Shown piece after piece: positions 31,938 to 44,050 of a stretch of 64,000 nt of DNA (the first letter of the stretch is position 1; every line of letters starts with the position of its first letter). The stretch is taken from positions 496,001-560,000 of the forward strand of contig JAKUDP010000028.1 in NCBI GenBank assembly GCA_022570795.1. Reading direction: 5' to 3'. Source of the DNA: Sphaerulina vaccinii (lineage: Eukaryota > Ascomycota > Dothideomycetes > Mycosphaerellales > Mycosphaerellaceae). The notes beneath the pieces are model-generated. The model did no database searches, had not been told where the DNA came from, and saw only the letters and a program-made list of their open reading frames with translations. Position numbers and translations under genes: made by a program.

Positions 31938-33859
31938 TACGCTGGGAGGTGAATTCAGGATCCGCTCTGGTTTCCTGTTCAAGGAGATTATGCGACTGTG
32001 GCATAGCGTGTTGACGTGCTCGGCGAAGTCGAGAACGGAAAGCTGTGGTATGCTGCGGCCGACATATCGGCCGTGTGGCAAGACTTGGTTCGGATCTGCT
32101 TGTCCATCTCTTCCATCGAAGGCTACAGTGTCCTGTATGGTGCAACGTGGGATGCCATCTGCACATCTGCCGTCATGGCAGTGGGTTATTCTGCGGGCAT
32201 TGTATGTGTTCCTACGCAATGGTCCACTTCTTTGTGGTTGTCCTCAGGTACGAAGCGAACCTGTCGATCGCGATATAATTGGGCTCCGTTCATGCGTGGT
32301 GAGGTGACAGCTCTCATGACTGGAGTGAGCAACTGCACGCATACCTAATACCTGAAGCGAAGGATGATTAATACTGCATAGTCACTTACATCAATTGGTA
32401 GTCATTGTTACCATGCCGTCTTGTTCTCGAACTGCACATCACATGCCCATCGTGAGACACTCGGCGATGACCATGAATCGTGGAAGTTCTTTCGGCGCGA
32501 GATTCTTCCAATAGGCAGGCCAATGAACCCTTTCCACAACCTTGCTGAATGCCTGAATACAGACGAAAACATGATTGCTCTGCTTGGATGTAACAATATC
32601 GTGGTAGGTTTATGCGTGTCGACCTTCTCGTCAAGCTTTGCAAGATAGAAGCGGGATTACTGTACATTCTCGTTACAAGCATGCAAGCTCTTCGTGCGAC
32701 AGGTGATCAGCACAGCTGGGTGCATGATAGGCGCCGAAGCTCTGTTAAAGCGCTCACGGCTGTTTCACAGGCCTATCATATCCCAACATGGCCACAATTG
32801 CTTTGAGTGTTTTCTCGTTTGCGAGAGTGCTGCTGCCAGGGCCGCCTTGGAGGAGTGGGAGCTGCCAAAAAGAAGTGTGCAGAGGATGCGTGATGCGGGC
32901 TCAGCGGATCTTGTCCTAGTGGTGGGCGATGTCCAATAGCAATCGTTGATGCAGACTACTGCAAGCTCACCGTCGACCAGTCCACTTGGTGAAGCGCCAA
33001 AAGAGTCGGTCACTCTCACGTACGGTGCTACGTGGTTGCTGCGGTCCTTCAGCTGGCCTCTTCGCTCTGCCACCTTCGGCCGTGTGATTGCTTCTGCAGT
33101 CCACGTCCAACGTCTTCTCCGCTGTAATTCTGACCACAAACGCCACCCCGTTCGCCGCCCTCGCAATAATTCCTTTCACTGCATCTTCCTCTGCCTTCAC
33201 CGTCTCTCGTCGCTGTTCGCTGTGCAACAAGCACAAGACGGCTTTGCACAACTCGGGGCGAATAAGGAATGCTCAGCCTCTCTCTGAACCTGGACCTAGA
33301 CTTCTGTTCCGGACAAGGAAGACCTTGGCTGCGAGCCTGAGCCTGCACACAGAAGAACATCCGAGCCTCGTGCCTGCCTGCACAGTCACGCTTCTCGCAT
33401 TATTCCACGCTCACCGAGTGCATGTTTAGCAAAGACTAGCGACATTCCACGAGCATTATTGCTTTTGATGACAAGCACACTAGAGTCGTGGTCTTCGACG
33501 GCATTCTTTGCATGACGAAATCCGGTTGACTTCGCTTCTTCTGCTACCCGACACCGACCGAGAGACTTTCGAAGGCAAAGATCTGCCTCAGAGAACAACG
33601 ACCTGCAGAATTCCTTACTGTACTACTGTACTCCTGGACTATCAGTACTCGCCTTAGCATTGTGGCTTAGGCAGTGCCAGGCATCAAGCCTTTCTTTCCG
33701 CGCCGACCGACTTCCATCTTCTCCTGTGGCTATATTGCCTCTCGCAGTACGCCTGATACACCTGCATCACTCTCCGGTGTCGATACACCTCACTACGGCG
33801 GCCTCAGCTTGGTTTTGCGCGTCCCAGCCCGGTCATCTTGACCGGCAGCTTACCATATC
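31938..33859. other. gene-free 1.9 kb
   Basis: I see no convincing gene between the metallophosphoesterase and the J-domain protein. Open frames up to about 130 codons occur on both strands, mostly without an ATG or with unnatural composition. The last 500 bases are CT-rich and probably contain the leader of the J-domain gene. Confidence 0.4.
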
Positions 33860-35914
33860 ATGGCTTCGCCTTTACCTCCCGATCCATACGAGGCGTTAGG
33901 AGTGGCCAAAGATGCTACGTCCCAGGCTGTCAAGATGGCGCATCGCAAGTTGGTGCTCAAGTGCCATCCCGTGAGTCCATTATGCGAGACGCTGGCCTAG
34001 GTGGTCATACTAACGCAGTTCTAGGACAAAGTCACTGATCCCGCGGAGAAGCAAGCGGCTTCGGACAAGTTCCACAAGATTCAGAGTGCTTACGAGATCC
34101 TCATCGATGAGAGCCGACGAGAACGATATGATGCGCAGGTGAAGCTGGCAGAGCTTAGGAAGGAGGCGATGGCTCGGCAGTCCGAGGGGCGGCCTCGTGG
34201 CGCTGATGTACGATCAACCTCGTACAGACCAGAGCCACCTCGCAGCACATACACTTCTCGTGGCGAGCGAGTCGTGCCACAATACGAGGAGAGACGACCG
34301 GACTACGCAGCAGATTCTTACTTTGACGCACAACCGCGTGCTACATCACGTAAAGAGTCCGACTACGCTGAGCGCGCTCCACCGAGACGCGCCACGGAGA
34401 CCAAAGAAAAGCCACGGGGTTTCATGCGCAGTAGCAAAGACAGTGACAAGGAAAAGCGCAAGGAGAAGAGCCGGCAGACTGAGCGAGAGGTTCGAAAGGA
34501 GCGTGAGCGAAAGAGAGATCCGTATGTCGAAGAAGATTCGGAGAGCGAGGATGATTACGCACGAAGAGCACGACGCATGAAAGAGGAAGACGCTGTACGA
34601 CGAGCCAGGGAGCAGTATCAAGAACCAAGCCCGAGGGGTCAGAGAGACGTGCCAGACGTGTCGTACGATAGCCACGCTCGCTTGAAGCAGCAAACCGCGG
34701 ATGCGTGGGACTATATCAGGTCTTCGCGTGGTGGAGTCCCCCAGCCTAGGCACGAAGAACGCCGACCATCGCCTGTCAGGATGGAGTCTACCAAGGACAG
34801 AGTGCAGTCTATTAAGGTAGACCACGGTGCACGGCCCGGTGGTTTGTTCAGACGTGGTTCAGTGAGACCTACTTCCAAAGAGTCGAAGGATGAGAAGAAG
34901 CGGGAGAAAGAAACACCTCGCAAGGCCTCATCACGCACACCAGAACGAAGATCGAGTGCCGAGAACGTGGACGAGCGAAGACCTCCACCATTGAACACCT
35001 CGAAGTCGTCACCTGCTGACATTCATATCCCGAGCGAGAAACAGCGCGCAACCTCATTACAGCCCGATTCGGTAGCTATGCCGCCACCGCCTCCTCAAGT
35101 CAGGCGTTCCGAGACTATGCCTCACAGCTCTTCAGCCAGGCGTAGCGAGAACGTGCCTCCAAAGAGCTCACGCGCTACTGAATTCAAGGAAGGACAACCA
35201 ACACCGGCGACAACACCAGACAACCAAGCGCCTCCTCCACATAAGTTCCCATACAGCAACCGAGCGTATGCAGATGATGCGGAGTATGCTACACCGGAAG
35301 GATATCGAACATCAGCCCCACAGGAGCGTGCACGACCATCTTTTACGCGTAGAGTGACGAGGAGTCCGTCGCCTATGAAGGAAGCCCCACGAGAATTACC
35401 TCGCGAGTATGCTCCAAGGCCATCTCGAGAGTATGACTCTAGGTCTCGCGACTTCACCCCACGAGAGATGCCCAGATCGCGTGAAAATCGTGAGTCTCCG
35501 CAGCCAATGCAGGACGAACCATACCGGGACATGAGAGAGGCGCGTGACCCTCGCGATGCACGCCAGCCAGCCTATCGAACGTCTTCCGCACGATACGCAG
35601 ACAGACCTCAACCGATGCCTGCCCGCACAACATCGTATGTCTATACACCAGCAGGTGTCGAGCCGGTCTCGAGGATGAGCCCAGTACGAGAGCCCTCTTC
35701 ACGAGATGCTCCATCATTGTACGGCGAAATCCCAACCTCCCGCTCACCACATCAGCGCCCCGTTGATGATGAGGTCAGGTATGCCAAACCGATGCGTGCT
35801 CCGAGCGTCAGGATGCAAAGTGGATATGGCTACGCCCGGCCAAACGGCGAGAGACCACAGATCAGCCGCAACAACAACAGCGGAGGCTATCGTTCTGCTC
35901 GCGCTGTAGCATGA
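33860..35914 (+). CDS. J-domain protein with long disordered tail
   Basis: Exons 33860-33970 and 34025-35914 (54-nt intron) give 666 residues. The J domain is at the extreme N-terminus: PDPYEALGVAKDATSQAVK, then HRKLVLKCHPDKVTDP and YEILIDESRRERYD. The intron splits the HPD motif between Pro and Asp. After about residue 85 the protein is highly charged and disordered, rich in Arg, Glu, Ser and Pro (repeated ERRP, PREL and REYD-type runs). No Cys-rich or C-terminal substrate-binding domain is present, so this is a class C J protein that would stimulate an Hsp70 through its HPD loop. The cellular partner cannot be inferred. Confidence 0.9.
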
Positions 35915-36844
35915 TAGTAAGTCACCATGGTGATGCTTGGCACGACGAGACATGGCATGGCATGGCAGCACATGCGATTCATAAACAGATTCACGCCCTT
36001 ACGATTATACTTATGTGCATATTATCAACCCAGATCGCGAAGCATCGACACATGCTCGGCAGCGTTGGGTACTACAACACTTCACGGCCATCGAAGCGAG
36101 ATCACTGGAAAAGGTGTCTCCTTGAAGCTGTATCAGCATGAAGCATTGTCCAAAATACATGTCCAGAGTGGGTGTATTGAGAGACACTAAATAGACACAG
36201 TAACGACTTATAATGATGCTCTTGGAGCAAACATCTTCTCACGCGTTCGCCCTCACATTCATCGTGCGATCTCACACCCCCACCCCAGCTCACACCGCCC
36301 CCCTCCAGATCTTCGTTGTCAGCTGGAAGAGTCTAGATCTCCTTGCCATGCTGTTTTCTTGATTGAGTGCATATGCAAGCTGTCACAATAAAGCCTGTGC
36401 TGCAGCTCCACGGACACCAATGCCACGAGAGCTCTCCGCTATTCCTACTAGCATCATCCCAGGGTATGCAGGAGCGGAGCGTCTAGACACACGTGATATC
36501 AGAAGACGATGGAGCTCGGAATCAGAGCGCGCACCGGACTTAACGACAAGTGAAGCTATGTCTCTGCTTACGTCAGTGCCCATTGCCATTGAACAAATGA
36601 GCAAATAGTTCAACAACAAGATATCAGATGATAGCAATTGTACAACCAACTCTGAGATCGTATCTGAAAAGAGGTTCAATCACATCAGTACGTCCTCCTT
36701 CTTCCAAGCCTCGCCACTACCAAAAAGAATTGACAAACAAGAACTAACTTCAACATAGCCACTCCGGCAAATATATCCTGCTACCTACGACAAACCACTC
36801 CATACCCAGCTCTCACAACTTTGCCACCTGCCACGACTCCGACC
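35915..36844. other. intergenic, no gene seen
   Basis: This contains the 3' flank of the J-domain gene and the promoter of the GST gene. A pyrimidine-rich stretch (CACACCCCCACCCCAG and CCGCCCCCCTCC) occurs near 36270-36305. No coding region was recognised. Confidence 0.45.
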
Positions 36845-37639
36845 ATGGCGCAGCAAGAACCCAGCACCAAGAAGCAACGTACACAGCCTACATACGAACT
36901 CCTCTACCACCCTGGCATTCCCGGAAGAGGCGAATTCATTCGATTAGCATTCGAAGCCACAAAGACTCCCTACACAGACATCGCAAACGAAGACTCTGAG
37001 AAAGGCTACGCAGAAGTCCAGCGCGTATGCATGAACAAAAACCTCGAATCAGAAGAAGGTAATCCACCAGTTTTCAGTCCACCTGCCTTACGAATCAAGA
37101 ATGTTACCGGAACAGAGAAGCCTTTGATCATAAGTCAAACGCCAAATATTCTCATCTATCTTGGTGAGAAACTTGGTTTAGCTGGAGCGAATGAACAGGA
37201 GAAGCACTGGGTTCAGCAATTAGCTCTTACAGCTTTGGATTTGAATAATGAAGTCCATGATACTCATCATCCTATTGCTGTGATGCAGTACTACGAAGAT
37301 CAGAAAGCTGAAAGTTTGAAAAAGGCAAAGGATGTTAGAGAGAATCGGATTCCGAAGTTTCTTTCATATTTTGAGAGGACGTTGAAGTGGAATAGGAATG
37401 GCAAATATCTTGTGGGTGAGAAGTTGAGTTATGCTGATCTTACGGTTTGGCAAGTATTGGATGGGCTTCAGTTTGCTTTTCCTAAAGAGATGGAAGTGAG
37501 AAGTAAAGAATTCCCGGAACTGTTTGGGAAGTTTTATGAGGGGGTGAAGGAGGAATTGAAGGAGTATCTGGACAGTAGTAGGAGGTTGAAGTATTCGCAG
37601 GGAGTGTTTAGATATTATCCTGAACTTGATAGACAGTAG
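36845..37639 (+). CDS. glutathione S-transferase
   Basis: A single exon of 264 residues. I chose the ATG at 36845 (GACCATGGC context, MAQQEPSTKKQR); no ATG occurs further upstream in frame. The thioredoxin-like N-terminal domain begins YELLYHPGIPGRGEFIRLAF, with the Tyr typical of alpha/mu/pi/sigma-like GSTs. It continues to the glutathione-binding ISQTPNILIYLGEKLGL block. The all-helical C-terminal domain includes KYLVGEKLSYADLTVWQVLD. The family conjugates glutathione to electrophiles or reduces peroxides. No targeting signal is present. The role is probably detoxification; the substrate is unknown. Confidence 0.92.
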   Translation: MAQQEPSTKKQRTQPTYELLYHPGIPGRGEFIRLAFEATKTPYTDIANEDSEKGYAEVQRVCMNKNLESEEGNPPVFSPPALRIKNVTGTEKPLIISQTPNILIYLGEKLGLAGANEQEKHWVQQLALTALDLNNEVHDTHHPIAVMQYYEDQKAESLKKAKDVRENRIPKFLSYFERTLKWNRNGKYLVGEKLSYADLTVWQVLDGLQFAFPKEMEVRSKEFPELFGKFYEGVKEELKEYLDSSRRLKYSQGVFRYYPELDRQ

Positions 37640-37719
37640 GGTATCTCATAGCTTTGGTAGCTCATTCCGTAGCACCTGCTAAACCTCATTCGAGTACTGT
37701 TGAAGGTGAAGACTAGATT

Positions 37720-38790
37720 TCAGCAAGCCTTCTCGCCAATTGTCCAACTGACAAGATCCTCCCTAACATCCATTTCGTCCAACTCTCCTGGAACTTTTCT
37801 GAATCCCTTGTCTAGCCTCCGACTCCCATCGAAGTTCCGCTTGTGACCGTGTCCATGTCCATGCATCATTTTTCTCACAGCGTCAGCTCCATGCCTACTC
37901 GAGACCGTAGTATCCCTCGTTTCATGCATAGGATGTCCATTCGGCGTTCCACCTCCACTCCCTGTCTGATTGGCCTCATTGCTCAATCGCGGTCTTCCCT
38001 CCTTCCCCCAACCATCACCACCAGAGAAGATATCCTCAATACATTCGTCAGCTTTCAGTTCTCCGGGCTGCGAAGACCAAAAAGCAGCCAAAGTCCGACG
38101 ATACATGTCTTGCATTTCTCCCATTTCTTTATTATTGACGTTGAAACTTGGAGGTATGCTTTCCTGCGTGCTTTCCGGGTGATTATCTGCATGCGGTCCA
38201 GCGTGTGGTGTATTACTACTCGCTGGATCTGAAGATGAGATGATTCCAGCAATTCCACCAAAGACCGGAGCGGTGCGTAGAGCAGGAGCATAGTAATCTC
38301 TCGTACCCTCTACATGTCTCATGAGAATTCCAATTTTGAGGGTACTGTTGATCTTGCTCTCTTGCATCAGATATCTTCTCGTGATGCCTTCTTCCGCCTC
38401 AGCGCCTCCCGGACTTGTGGGAGACATATCCAGCGCTGTGTCGACATACTCTGCCAAATTGAGATGGACGTCTCCCAACTTGATTCTCTCCCCTCTGCCT
38501 CCTGAAGAGTATTCTTGCTGGACTTCAAAGTGGATGGGACAGTCCTGGAGCATGCCATCTTTTCCTACTGTCAAGCGCACTGCTGTTTGCTTCTCGTAGT
38601 TGTATTGTACGCGATGGTCGCGGATTGCGCATTTGTTCGTGCGTCCGCGGTGTTCGGCGGCATTGGAAGAGGGAATGTGCCATTTGATGAAGGACGAGCC
38701 TGTTACGAGGGGAACGTTGTTGAGGTCTTCGATGCGGAGAGTCAGTTCGAAGCGGACTCGTCGCGATTTGGAGACGAAGGTGGATGTCAT
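37720..38790 (-). CDS. NT-C2 domain protein (EEIG1/EHBP1-type)
   Basis: A single exon of 356 residues from MTSTFVSKSRRVRFELTL. The first 190 residues form an N-terminal C2 domain of the EEIG1/EHBP1 type: basic RVRFELTLRIEDLNNVPLV, a FIKWHIP strand, NYEKQTAVRLTVGKDGML, then LGDVHLNLAEYVD and SKINSTLKIGILMRHVEG. The remainder is disordered apart from a short helix EMGEMQDMYRRTLAAFWSS, an HGHGHGHKR histidine run and a conserved-looking end ELDEMDVREDLVSWTIG. NT-C2 domains bind membranes and link cargo to the actin or endocytic machinery. Its role in fungi is poorly known. The stop lies 78 bp from the convergent GST gene's stop. Confidence 0.87.
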   Translation of the reverse strand: MTSTFVSKSRRVRFELTLRIEDLNNVPLVTGSSFIKWHIPSSNAAEHRGRTNKCAIRDHRVQYNYEKQTAVRLTVGKDGMLQDCPIHFEVQQEYSSGGRGERIKLGDVHLNLAEYVDTALDMSPTSPGGAEAEEGITRRYLMQESKINSTLKIGILMRHVEGTRDYYAPALRTAPVFGGIAGIISSSDPASSNTPHAGPHADNHPESTQESIPPSFNVNNKEMGEMQDMYRRTLAAFWSSQPGELKADECIEDIFSGGDGWGKEGRPRLSNEANQTGSGGGTPNGHPMHETRDTTVSSRHGADAVRKMMHGHGHGHKRNFDGSRRLDKGFRKVPGELDEMDVREDLVSWTIGEKAC

Positions 38791-39396
38791 GTCGCTGTTG
38801 TTAGTGTTTGTTGTTGTGATTAGGTGAACGGCGAGCAAGACTGCCCGCGACACAGTGAGCGTCACCGATCAGGAGGCATATTGGTTGGTGTCCTGTGCTG
38901 CGGAGAGAATAAGGTAGACGCGAGAGAGAAGTGCTTCTGCGGATGGAGGCGGATCAACGGCTACGACGACATACATCATACTACCTTACACTTTTACCAA
39001 CACGTTAGGAGATTGGTAGTAGTCTTTGCACATGAGCACTTCCATTTATGCACTACTAGTTGTACAAGAGCTACTTCAGCCCAAGTCTCGTAAGATCTGT
39101 GCCATTTCACTCGTTCCATTCCCATTCCCTCCCACCCCTTCTTATCCACAGGCATCAGTCATACGCTTCCATCAAGTGCACGACTTATGCAAATGGTACA
39201 TCTCAGTCGCAACTAGAGTGCAGCTGCGTGATATTCAAAACACAAAACTCCATTCCATGTACCTCCTACCCCTTCCCTCCTTTTGCTGTTTAAAGCAAAG
39301 TAGTAACCAGACGCCATGCTCAACAACAGACTCCTCTCTAGCCAACAGAGATACAGCTGGTCCTCCCGCCGATATCTAGTACACTTGCTGTGGTCG
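38791..39396. other. intergenic, no gene seen
   Basis: About 600 bp upstream of the NT-C2 gene and downstream of the phosphatase gene. It includes several CT-rich runs (for example CCCATTCCCTCCCACCCC). I see no coding region. Confidence 0.45.
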
Positions 39397-42012
39397 TCAT
39401 AACGCATCAAATATGTTTCGGATGATTGGGCTGGCGCCCTTCTGTGCAGGACTTCTCGGGTCTTGGACCGTTGGACTCCTCAAGCCATCTTCGGTTTCAG
39501 GAGGAGTCGCCGTCGCTGCCAATGCGAATGGGTTGTCCGTGAAATGCGTCGCTCGTGGAGACATCAACGCATCGGACATGTCGTGTGATGATACAGCAGC
39601 AGCAGGTTTGCTCTCTTGTATGAGCAAATCTGATTCAATCTTGGCCTGCAAGTCGCGGAGTTCTTGCTCTTCGCGTAGTGAAGGAGAAGAGATCTTGCCT
39701 CGCAATCTTCGACCTGGTTCCAAAGTCGTGCTTCCAGAGCCGTTTTGTTGTGGAGCGTGGCGAGGCTCACGCTTTCGTAATGATATTGATCTCCTTGGGG
39801 TTTCCTCGTCTGCTCGCATTGAGCCCATCCCAAGTGATGCTAACAGCGCAGACCTATCGAATGGGTTCGTTGCAAACTCTGTAGACGTAGGTGACATGAT
39901 CCCAAAGTCGTCCGCAGGGTCCACTTCTGGTGAGGGATGTATCGGTGCCATAGCGAATTCGGCAGACTGTGGTGATGTACGGAATTCCGACAGGCTTCCA
40001 GTCGTGGGCGGGCTTTGCGGCGCTGAGGACTGCCGCACTGGACCAGCTGGCATTTTCTCCGCAGCTGCAACGACCTTCAGCAGAGGTAGAACTGGCACCA
40101 CATGACCAGACGGGTCCACAAAAGGCCCAGCGGGTACAACAGTCTTGATGCTATTGCCTCTGCCTCTTTGGGCTGCTGCAGCCTGTTCAGGGGTTGGCCA
40201 TGGAAACCCGGACGGCGCAGATGATGGGCCAAGACCAACTACTCCTCGGCCGTTGACTGTACCGTGCTCTGAGGGAGGCTCGACTGCTGACTGAGGCTCA
40301 TCCCTGGTGGCATTCGAAGAGAAAGGACCGTGCCATTCGCTCAATGCTGAGCTTGGTGTGAGTGGACTGAGTGTGCTCCTAGCCGTCAATAGTCCACCTC
40401 GAGCCAAACTTGAACGGAACTCCTGCAGCTGCATGATCAAGTTCATGTTTGGACCAATCCATTTGCTTCGTCGCTTTACAGCATCATATGCTTCTTGTAC
40501 ACTCATTGTTGGGTTCTTATACAAGCCGTATGCGACAACCAAGCTCGCCGAGCGAGAGACGCCACATTGGCAGTGAACAAGAATTCGCTTGCCTTGGCTC
40601 ACTCGATCGTCCATCAACTTGCACAGTCGTAAGAGATCTGGGACGATATCACTGTTGTGTTCCCACTTGATGTGTATGTATTCAGGTTCCGATTGCTTAT
40701 TACTCTTCCCTGAAAACGCAACGTTAAGTGGCGAAGCCTTTGGAGTTGTAGGAGAAGCCTCCTGGCTAGCCGAGTCTTGCGTGTCTGGTTTGCGAATCAC
40801 AAGGTGGTCTCGATCCTGCTTGGGTTTGAACTGAATTCCACCTCCGCCATCTATTCGCAGCTCTGGTTCCGCAAGTGCAGGCTCTGTGAGGCCCAGTAAG
40901 GGGTTCCGTACTTCGCTTGCTACGTTCATGATAACATCGTATTGTCGTGCTTGCTCAGCAGTGGGTTCCAGGTACAGATCGATATGAGGGTCGTACACGC
41001 AGATGGGACCGCTTGGATATGCTTCAGGCTTTTCTTCACGCGAGAGGGGTACGTCGTAGTTTTCCTCTTCTTCTTCTTCTGCTGTTTCGGGAATCGGAGG
41101 AGAATCTGACGGCACTCCTAAGGGTGAAAAAATCGTTTCTAGGGCTCGCGGCCTTGAGTATTCGATGGCATTGTTCTGAGCCAGTGTGAACCCTGGCACT
41201 AAAGGTAGTGAAGGAGAAGATTGGAAGTGCCGTAAGGTGCCAGGTCGAGTGAAACCTGGTGTGGGAGGTATCGCAAGCTGTGGAATGGGTTTGCTTCCTC
41301 CTGGTGTCAATAATGTGAGGCCAAGGTTGCTCGGTTTCCGCCGAGGCGGCGTTGGCGGTTTTACAAAGGCTGGCGACAACATCGTCGTTGACGCTGTATC
41401 GCTTTGCATTTGCAGTGGTAGACTGGTCGTAGATGCGGCTCTTGGTGAGTGTCTTGCCGTCACGACAGCGAGATTTTTGAGATTGCGACCTTTCCTGGGA
41501 GGAGGCTGTTTCTGCAGTTCAAAAAAGGGAGCACTTCGCTCATCAGCCGTTCGCGGCCTCAGCATGCCGACTGTGAATGTGCTTGGGGGAGGTGATTCTG
41601 GAGACGACCCAGGAGAGGGTTCTGTTGCACTGGAGTCGTCTACAGTAGATATGGTAGTGGTTGGTGACGAGTCGTTTGAGCCAGTCGTGTTCGTCGAGTC
41701 ACTGAGGTTGTGAAAGTGGAACTTCCCCATGAACCCGTCATAGTCATGTGAAGGCTGAAGGTTACGATGCGGATCAGATGATAGAGGATGGGGTAATTGT
41801 TTGGTTTGCTCGTCCATATTCGTTGGCGGCCCCAGAGGAGAGAAGATGGACGGCCGCAGGTCCTCCAAGGCAGAGGCGTTTGGCGAAGGGCTTTTGTTCA
41901 TTTTCCGTTTCTGCCAAAACCGAGGGCCATGAGGTTTCTTGATAGCCGTCTGCGGATCGAAGAATGTTGTTTCGTTGTGCCAAGTGGCTGTTAATGATCT
42001 AGGTGAAGCCAT
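39397..42012 (-). CDS. dual-specificity protein phosphatase, MAPK-phosphatase-like
   Basis: A single exon of 871 residues from MASPRSLTATWHNETTFFD; a second in-frame ATG 39 codons upstream is possible. The first half is Ser/Pro-rich and disordered with possible MAPK-docking patches. The phosphatase domain starts around CVYDPHIDLYLEPT, and the active site HCQCGVSRS occupies about residues 480-488 (Cys481 nucleophile, Arg487). It is followed by YGLYKNPTMSVQEAYD and WIGPNMNLIMQLQEF. A conserved PLSREEKPEAYPSGPI block lies before the domain. The tail is Pro/Ser-rich and ends in an SPIIRNIFDAL helix. The architecture resembles yeast Msg5/Sdp1-type phosphatases acting on MAP kinases. The substrate is inferred only from the family. 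Confidence 0.9.
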   Translation of the reverse strand: MASPRSLTATWHNETTFFDPQTAIKKPHGPRFWQKRKMNKSPSPNASALEDLRPSIFSPLGPPTNMDEQTKQLPHPLSSDPHRNLQPSHDYDGFMGKFHFHNLSDSTNTTGSNDSSPTTTISTVDDSSATEPSPGSSPESPPPSTFTVGMLRPRTADERSAPFFELQKQPPPRKGRNLKNLAVVTARHSPRAASTTSLPLQMQSDTASTTMLSPAFVKPPTPPRRKPSNLGLTLLTPGGSKPIPQLAIPPTPGFTRPGTLRHFQSSPSLPLVPGFTLAQNNAIEYSRPRALETIFSPLGVPSDSPPIPETAEEEEEENYDVPLSREEKPEAYPSGPICVYDPHIDLYLEPTAEQARQYDVIMNVASEVRNPLLGLTEPALAEPELRIDGGGGIQFKPKQDRDHLVIRKPDTQDSASQEASPTTPKASPLNVAFSGKSNKQSEPEYIHIKWEHNSDIVPDLLRLCKLMDDRVSQGKRILVHCQCGVSRSASLVVAYGLYKNPTMSVQEAYDAVKRRSKWIGPNMNLIMQLQEFRSSLARGGLLTARSTLSPLTPSSALSEWHGPFSSNATRDEPQSAVEPPSEHGTVNGRGVVGLGPSSAPSGFPWPTPEQAAAAQRGRGNSIKTVVPAGPFVDPSGHVVPVLPLLKVVAAAEKMPAGPVRQSSAPQSPPTTGSLSEFRTSPQSAEFAMAPIHPSPEVDPADDFGIMSPTSTEFATNPFDRSALLASLGMGSMRADEETPRRSISLRKREPRHAPQQNGSGSTTLEPGRRLRGKISSPSLREEQELRDLQAKIESDLLIQESKPAAAVSSHDMSDALMSPRATHFTDNPFALAATATPPETEDGLRSPTVQDPRSPAQKGASPIIRNIFDAL

Positions 42013-44050
42013 GTCAGCTACTGAGCCGTTCGCGTGAAAGAATGCGCAGCATGAAATGATGAAAGTATTGAAGCGCTGTGTCGACCAGGCAGAAGGGCAC
42101 AGGTATGGCAAGTCTGATCTTGCAGGCATGCGAGATGCGTCCCTGAATCAATGGCGCTTGCCATGCGAAATGCAGGTCGTCTGGGACGAATGCGCCATCG
42201 GTGCCATGGCCGCGATACGACATGTGCATAGCATGCTCGCGTTGCGCAATAGAAGGGAGACGTACCGGCTAGCCTTCGCCAGGAAGGACTATGACTGGTG
42301 AGATACCAGATCTCTACGGCGCCAAATGCTACACAGAGAAAGGCGTGAGATTAGATAGTAGAGAACGTCTTAACGATCCTGAGAGAAGGTGAGGTCGGAT
42401 AAGCTACACCTCTCCTCACCACATATTGGCGCGCGGAATCGAAGGGTAAAGTGGTGGCCAGTGAGCGCGCGTGAAGGCGAGTCTGACTTGCAGATGCACC
42501 TTGGAAGGTGTGGGCGACTCTTGAAGGAAGCTGAGCGGCGTCCTCTGCGGCGCTTCGAGAAGGACCAATGGAATCGTTCGCCGGCCGTGTCTAGGCGCGC
42601 TGCCAAAAATACCTGACCAACAGATCAGCACAAGCTCGTTTCTGGTATCAGAGAGCGGCGCAGAATTATAGAAGAAGGCGAGCGTATGTTCGACTGTTCC
42701 GGGCGACAACCGCTGCTTTCGTTGTTGTGCGAAGCTTTCCAGTCGCAAAAGGGCAGACTCACAAGCTGCTATGAGAAGCTCCAGGGACAACGGGTGTCCG
42801 CACAGCTTCCAGAGACTGCTTGATCGAGGACTGCAGTCGTCCAGGGAGTGTTCCAGAGACGATATTAGATCCGAGTGGGAAGAGTCCCGCTCTTAGAAAA
42901 GGTGCGTTTGACGCAGAAGTCGACGAATGCGGAAGAGTATCCAGTCTGCGGCTGCGCCTTTGAGACGGCTTTCCTCGAGTATCTATGCTTGACGGAGGTG
43001 GTATTATTCCTGGATAGACAGCAAGGGGATGAAGTCTTCGGGAAGACAGTTTCTCGTTGTTTCCTGAACCTCTTTGCAAGCAAGCCAAATGCGCCACGGG
43101 CTATTGACTGTGCCAGGCCGTAACAAAGGATAGCCCGCCGGATTGTCCCTCTGGGGTCTCGTCTCGTCGCTCGTGTCGCAAAGTAGTCAATGTCGGGATG
43201 GAGAAAGGCGTATATGATAGCTGGAGAGTGTTAAGAGAATGGGCCCACGGGTGGGAAGCAGAGCTGTCTGTCGCGTTGGGGTCGACAAGTCGTGAGAGCA
43301 GCACGAACGACTGTGCGCCGAGTGTGTCTGTCTGTTGCTGTGGCTTTGCGCACGGTTCACTGCTATTCTTATACTTTCGACGCTAAAAGGCTAGCTTGAC
43401 CCTCTTGTCGCCGCTTGTTCTGGCTCTTTCACAGGCTTTGAGCTGGAAAGTCTACAGTCGTCAGGAGGCTGGACGTGAAAGAAAGGCTCATACGTGCTCT
43501 GATGGACTCCTACTGTTGCTGCTCTGCTTCTCATGTGCTTTCCTGCTGGAGAACACCATGAAAAAGCACATGGTCGCAATTGGTAGCTTGTTGGTACCGT
43601 CCGACGATCTCACCAATTGACCCGCTATTCTATTTCGGCAGAGCAGCCAAGCTCGTTTTGCGTGCCAGCCGTTGAAGGCCGTTTCGATCTCTCACGTGTG
43701 CGAGGAGACCGAGTACGAATTATCAGATCCATTCTTTCATCGTCCTTACAAATTCATTGCAACTGCTCGCGGTTAACTCCTGTTCTGGATTCTTGCCATG
43801 CTCTCGTGTGTTGCTACAGGCTATCCTATCTTCCGCCGGCGACAAGAGAGAATACGCGTCAAGTATGTCGATAAAACATGCTCTCCACCTCCAATGCAAC
43901 GCAACCCACTCCGTTGCAGCTGCGCGTCGTTTTCAACATGAGACATGCTAGCCAGGGCCTCAGACAAGAATACCACACAGAGACAGCCAAGCTGTTGCCA
44001 TACCGGTCAACCTGCATGGCCGTTCCAATCTTTGCTAAAGATGGATGAGA
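42013..44050. other. gene-free 2 kb
   Basis: This is the upstream region of the phosphatase gene and the 3' side of the RPEL gene. Many short open frames exist on both strands. None with an ATG shows protein-like composition, and I recognise no RNA gene. Confidence 0.4.

Noticed and set aside
32016..32348. 110-codon plus-strand frame after the metallophosphoesterase
   Set aside because: No ATG at its start, and it lies in the likely 3' untranslated region; no family recognised.
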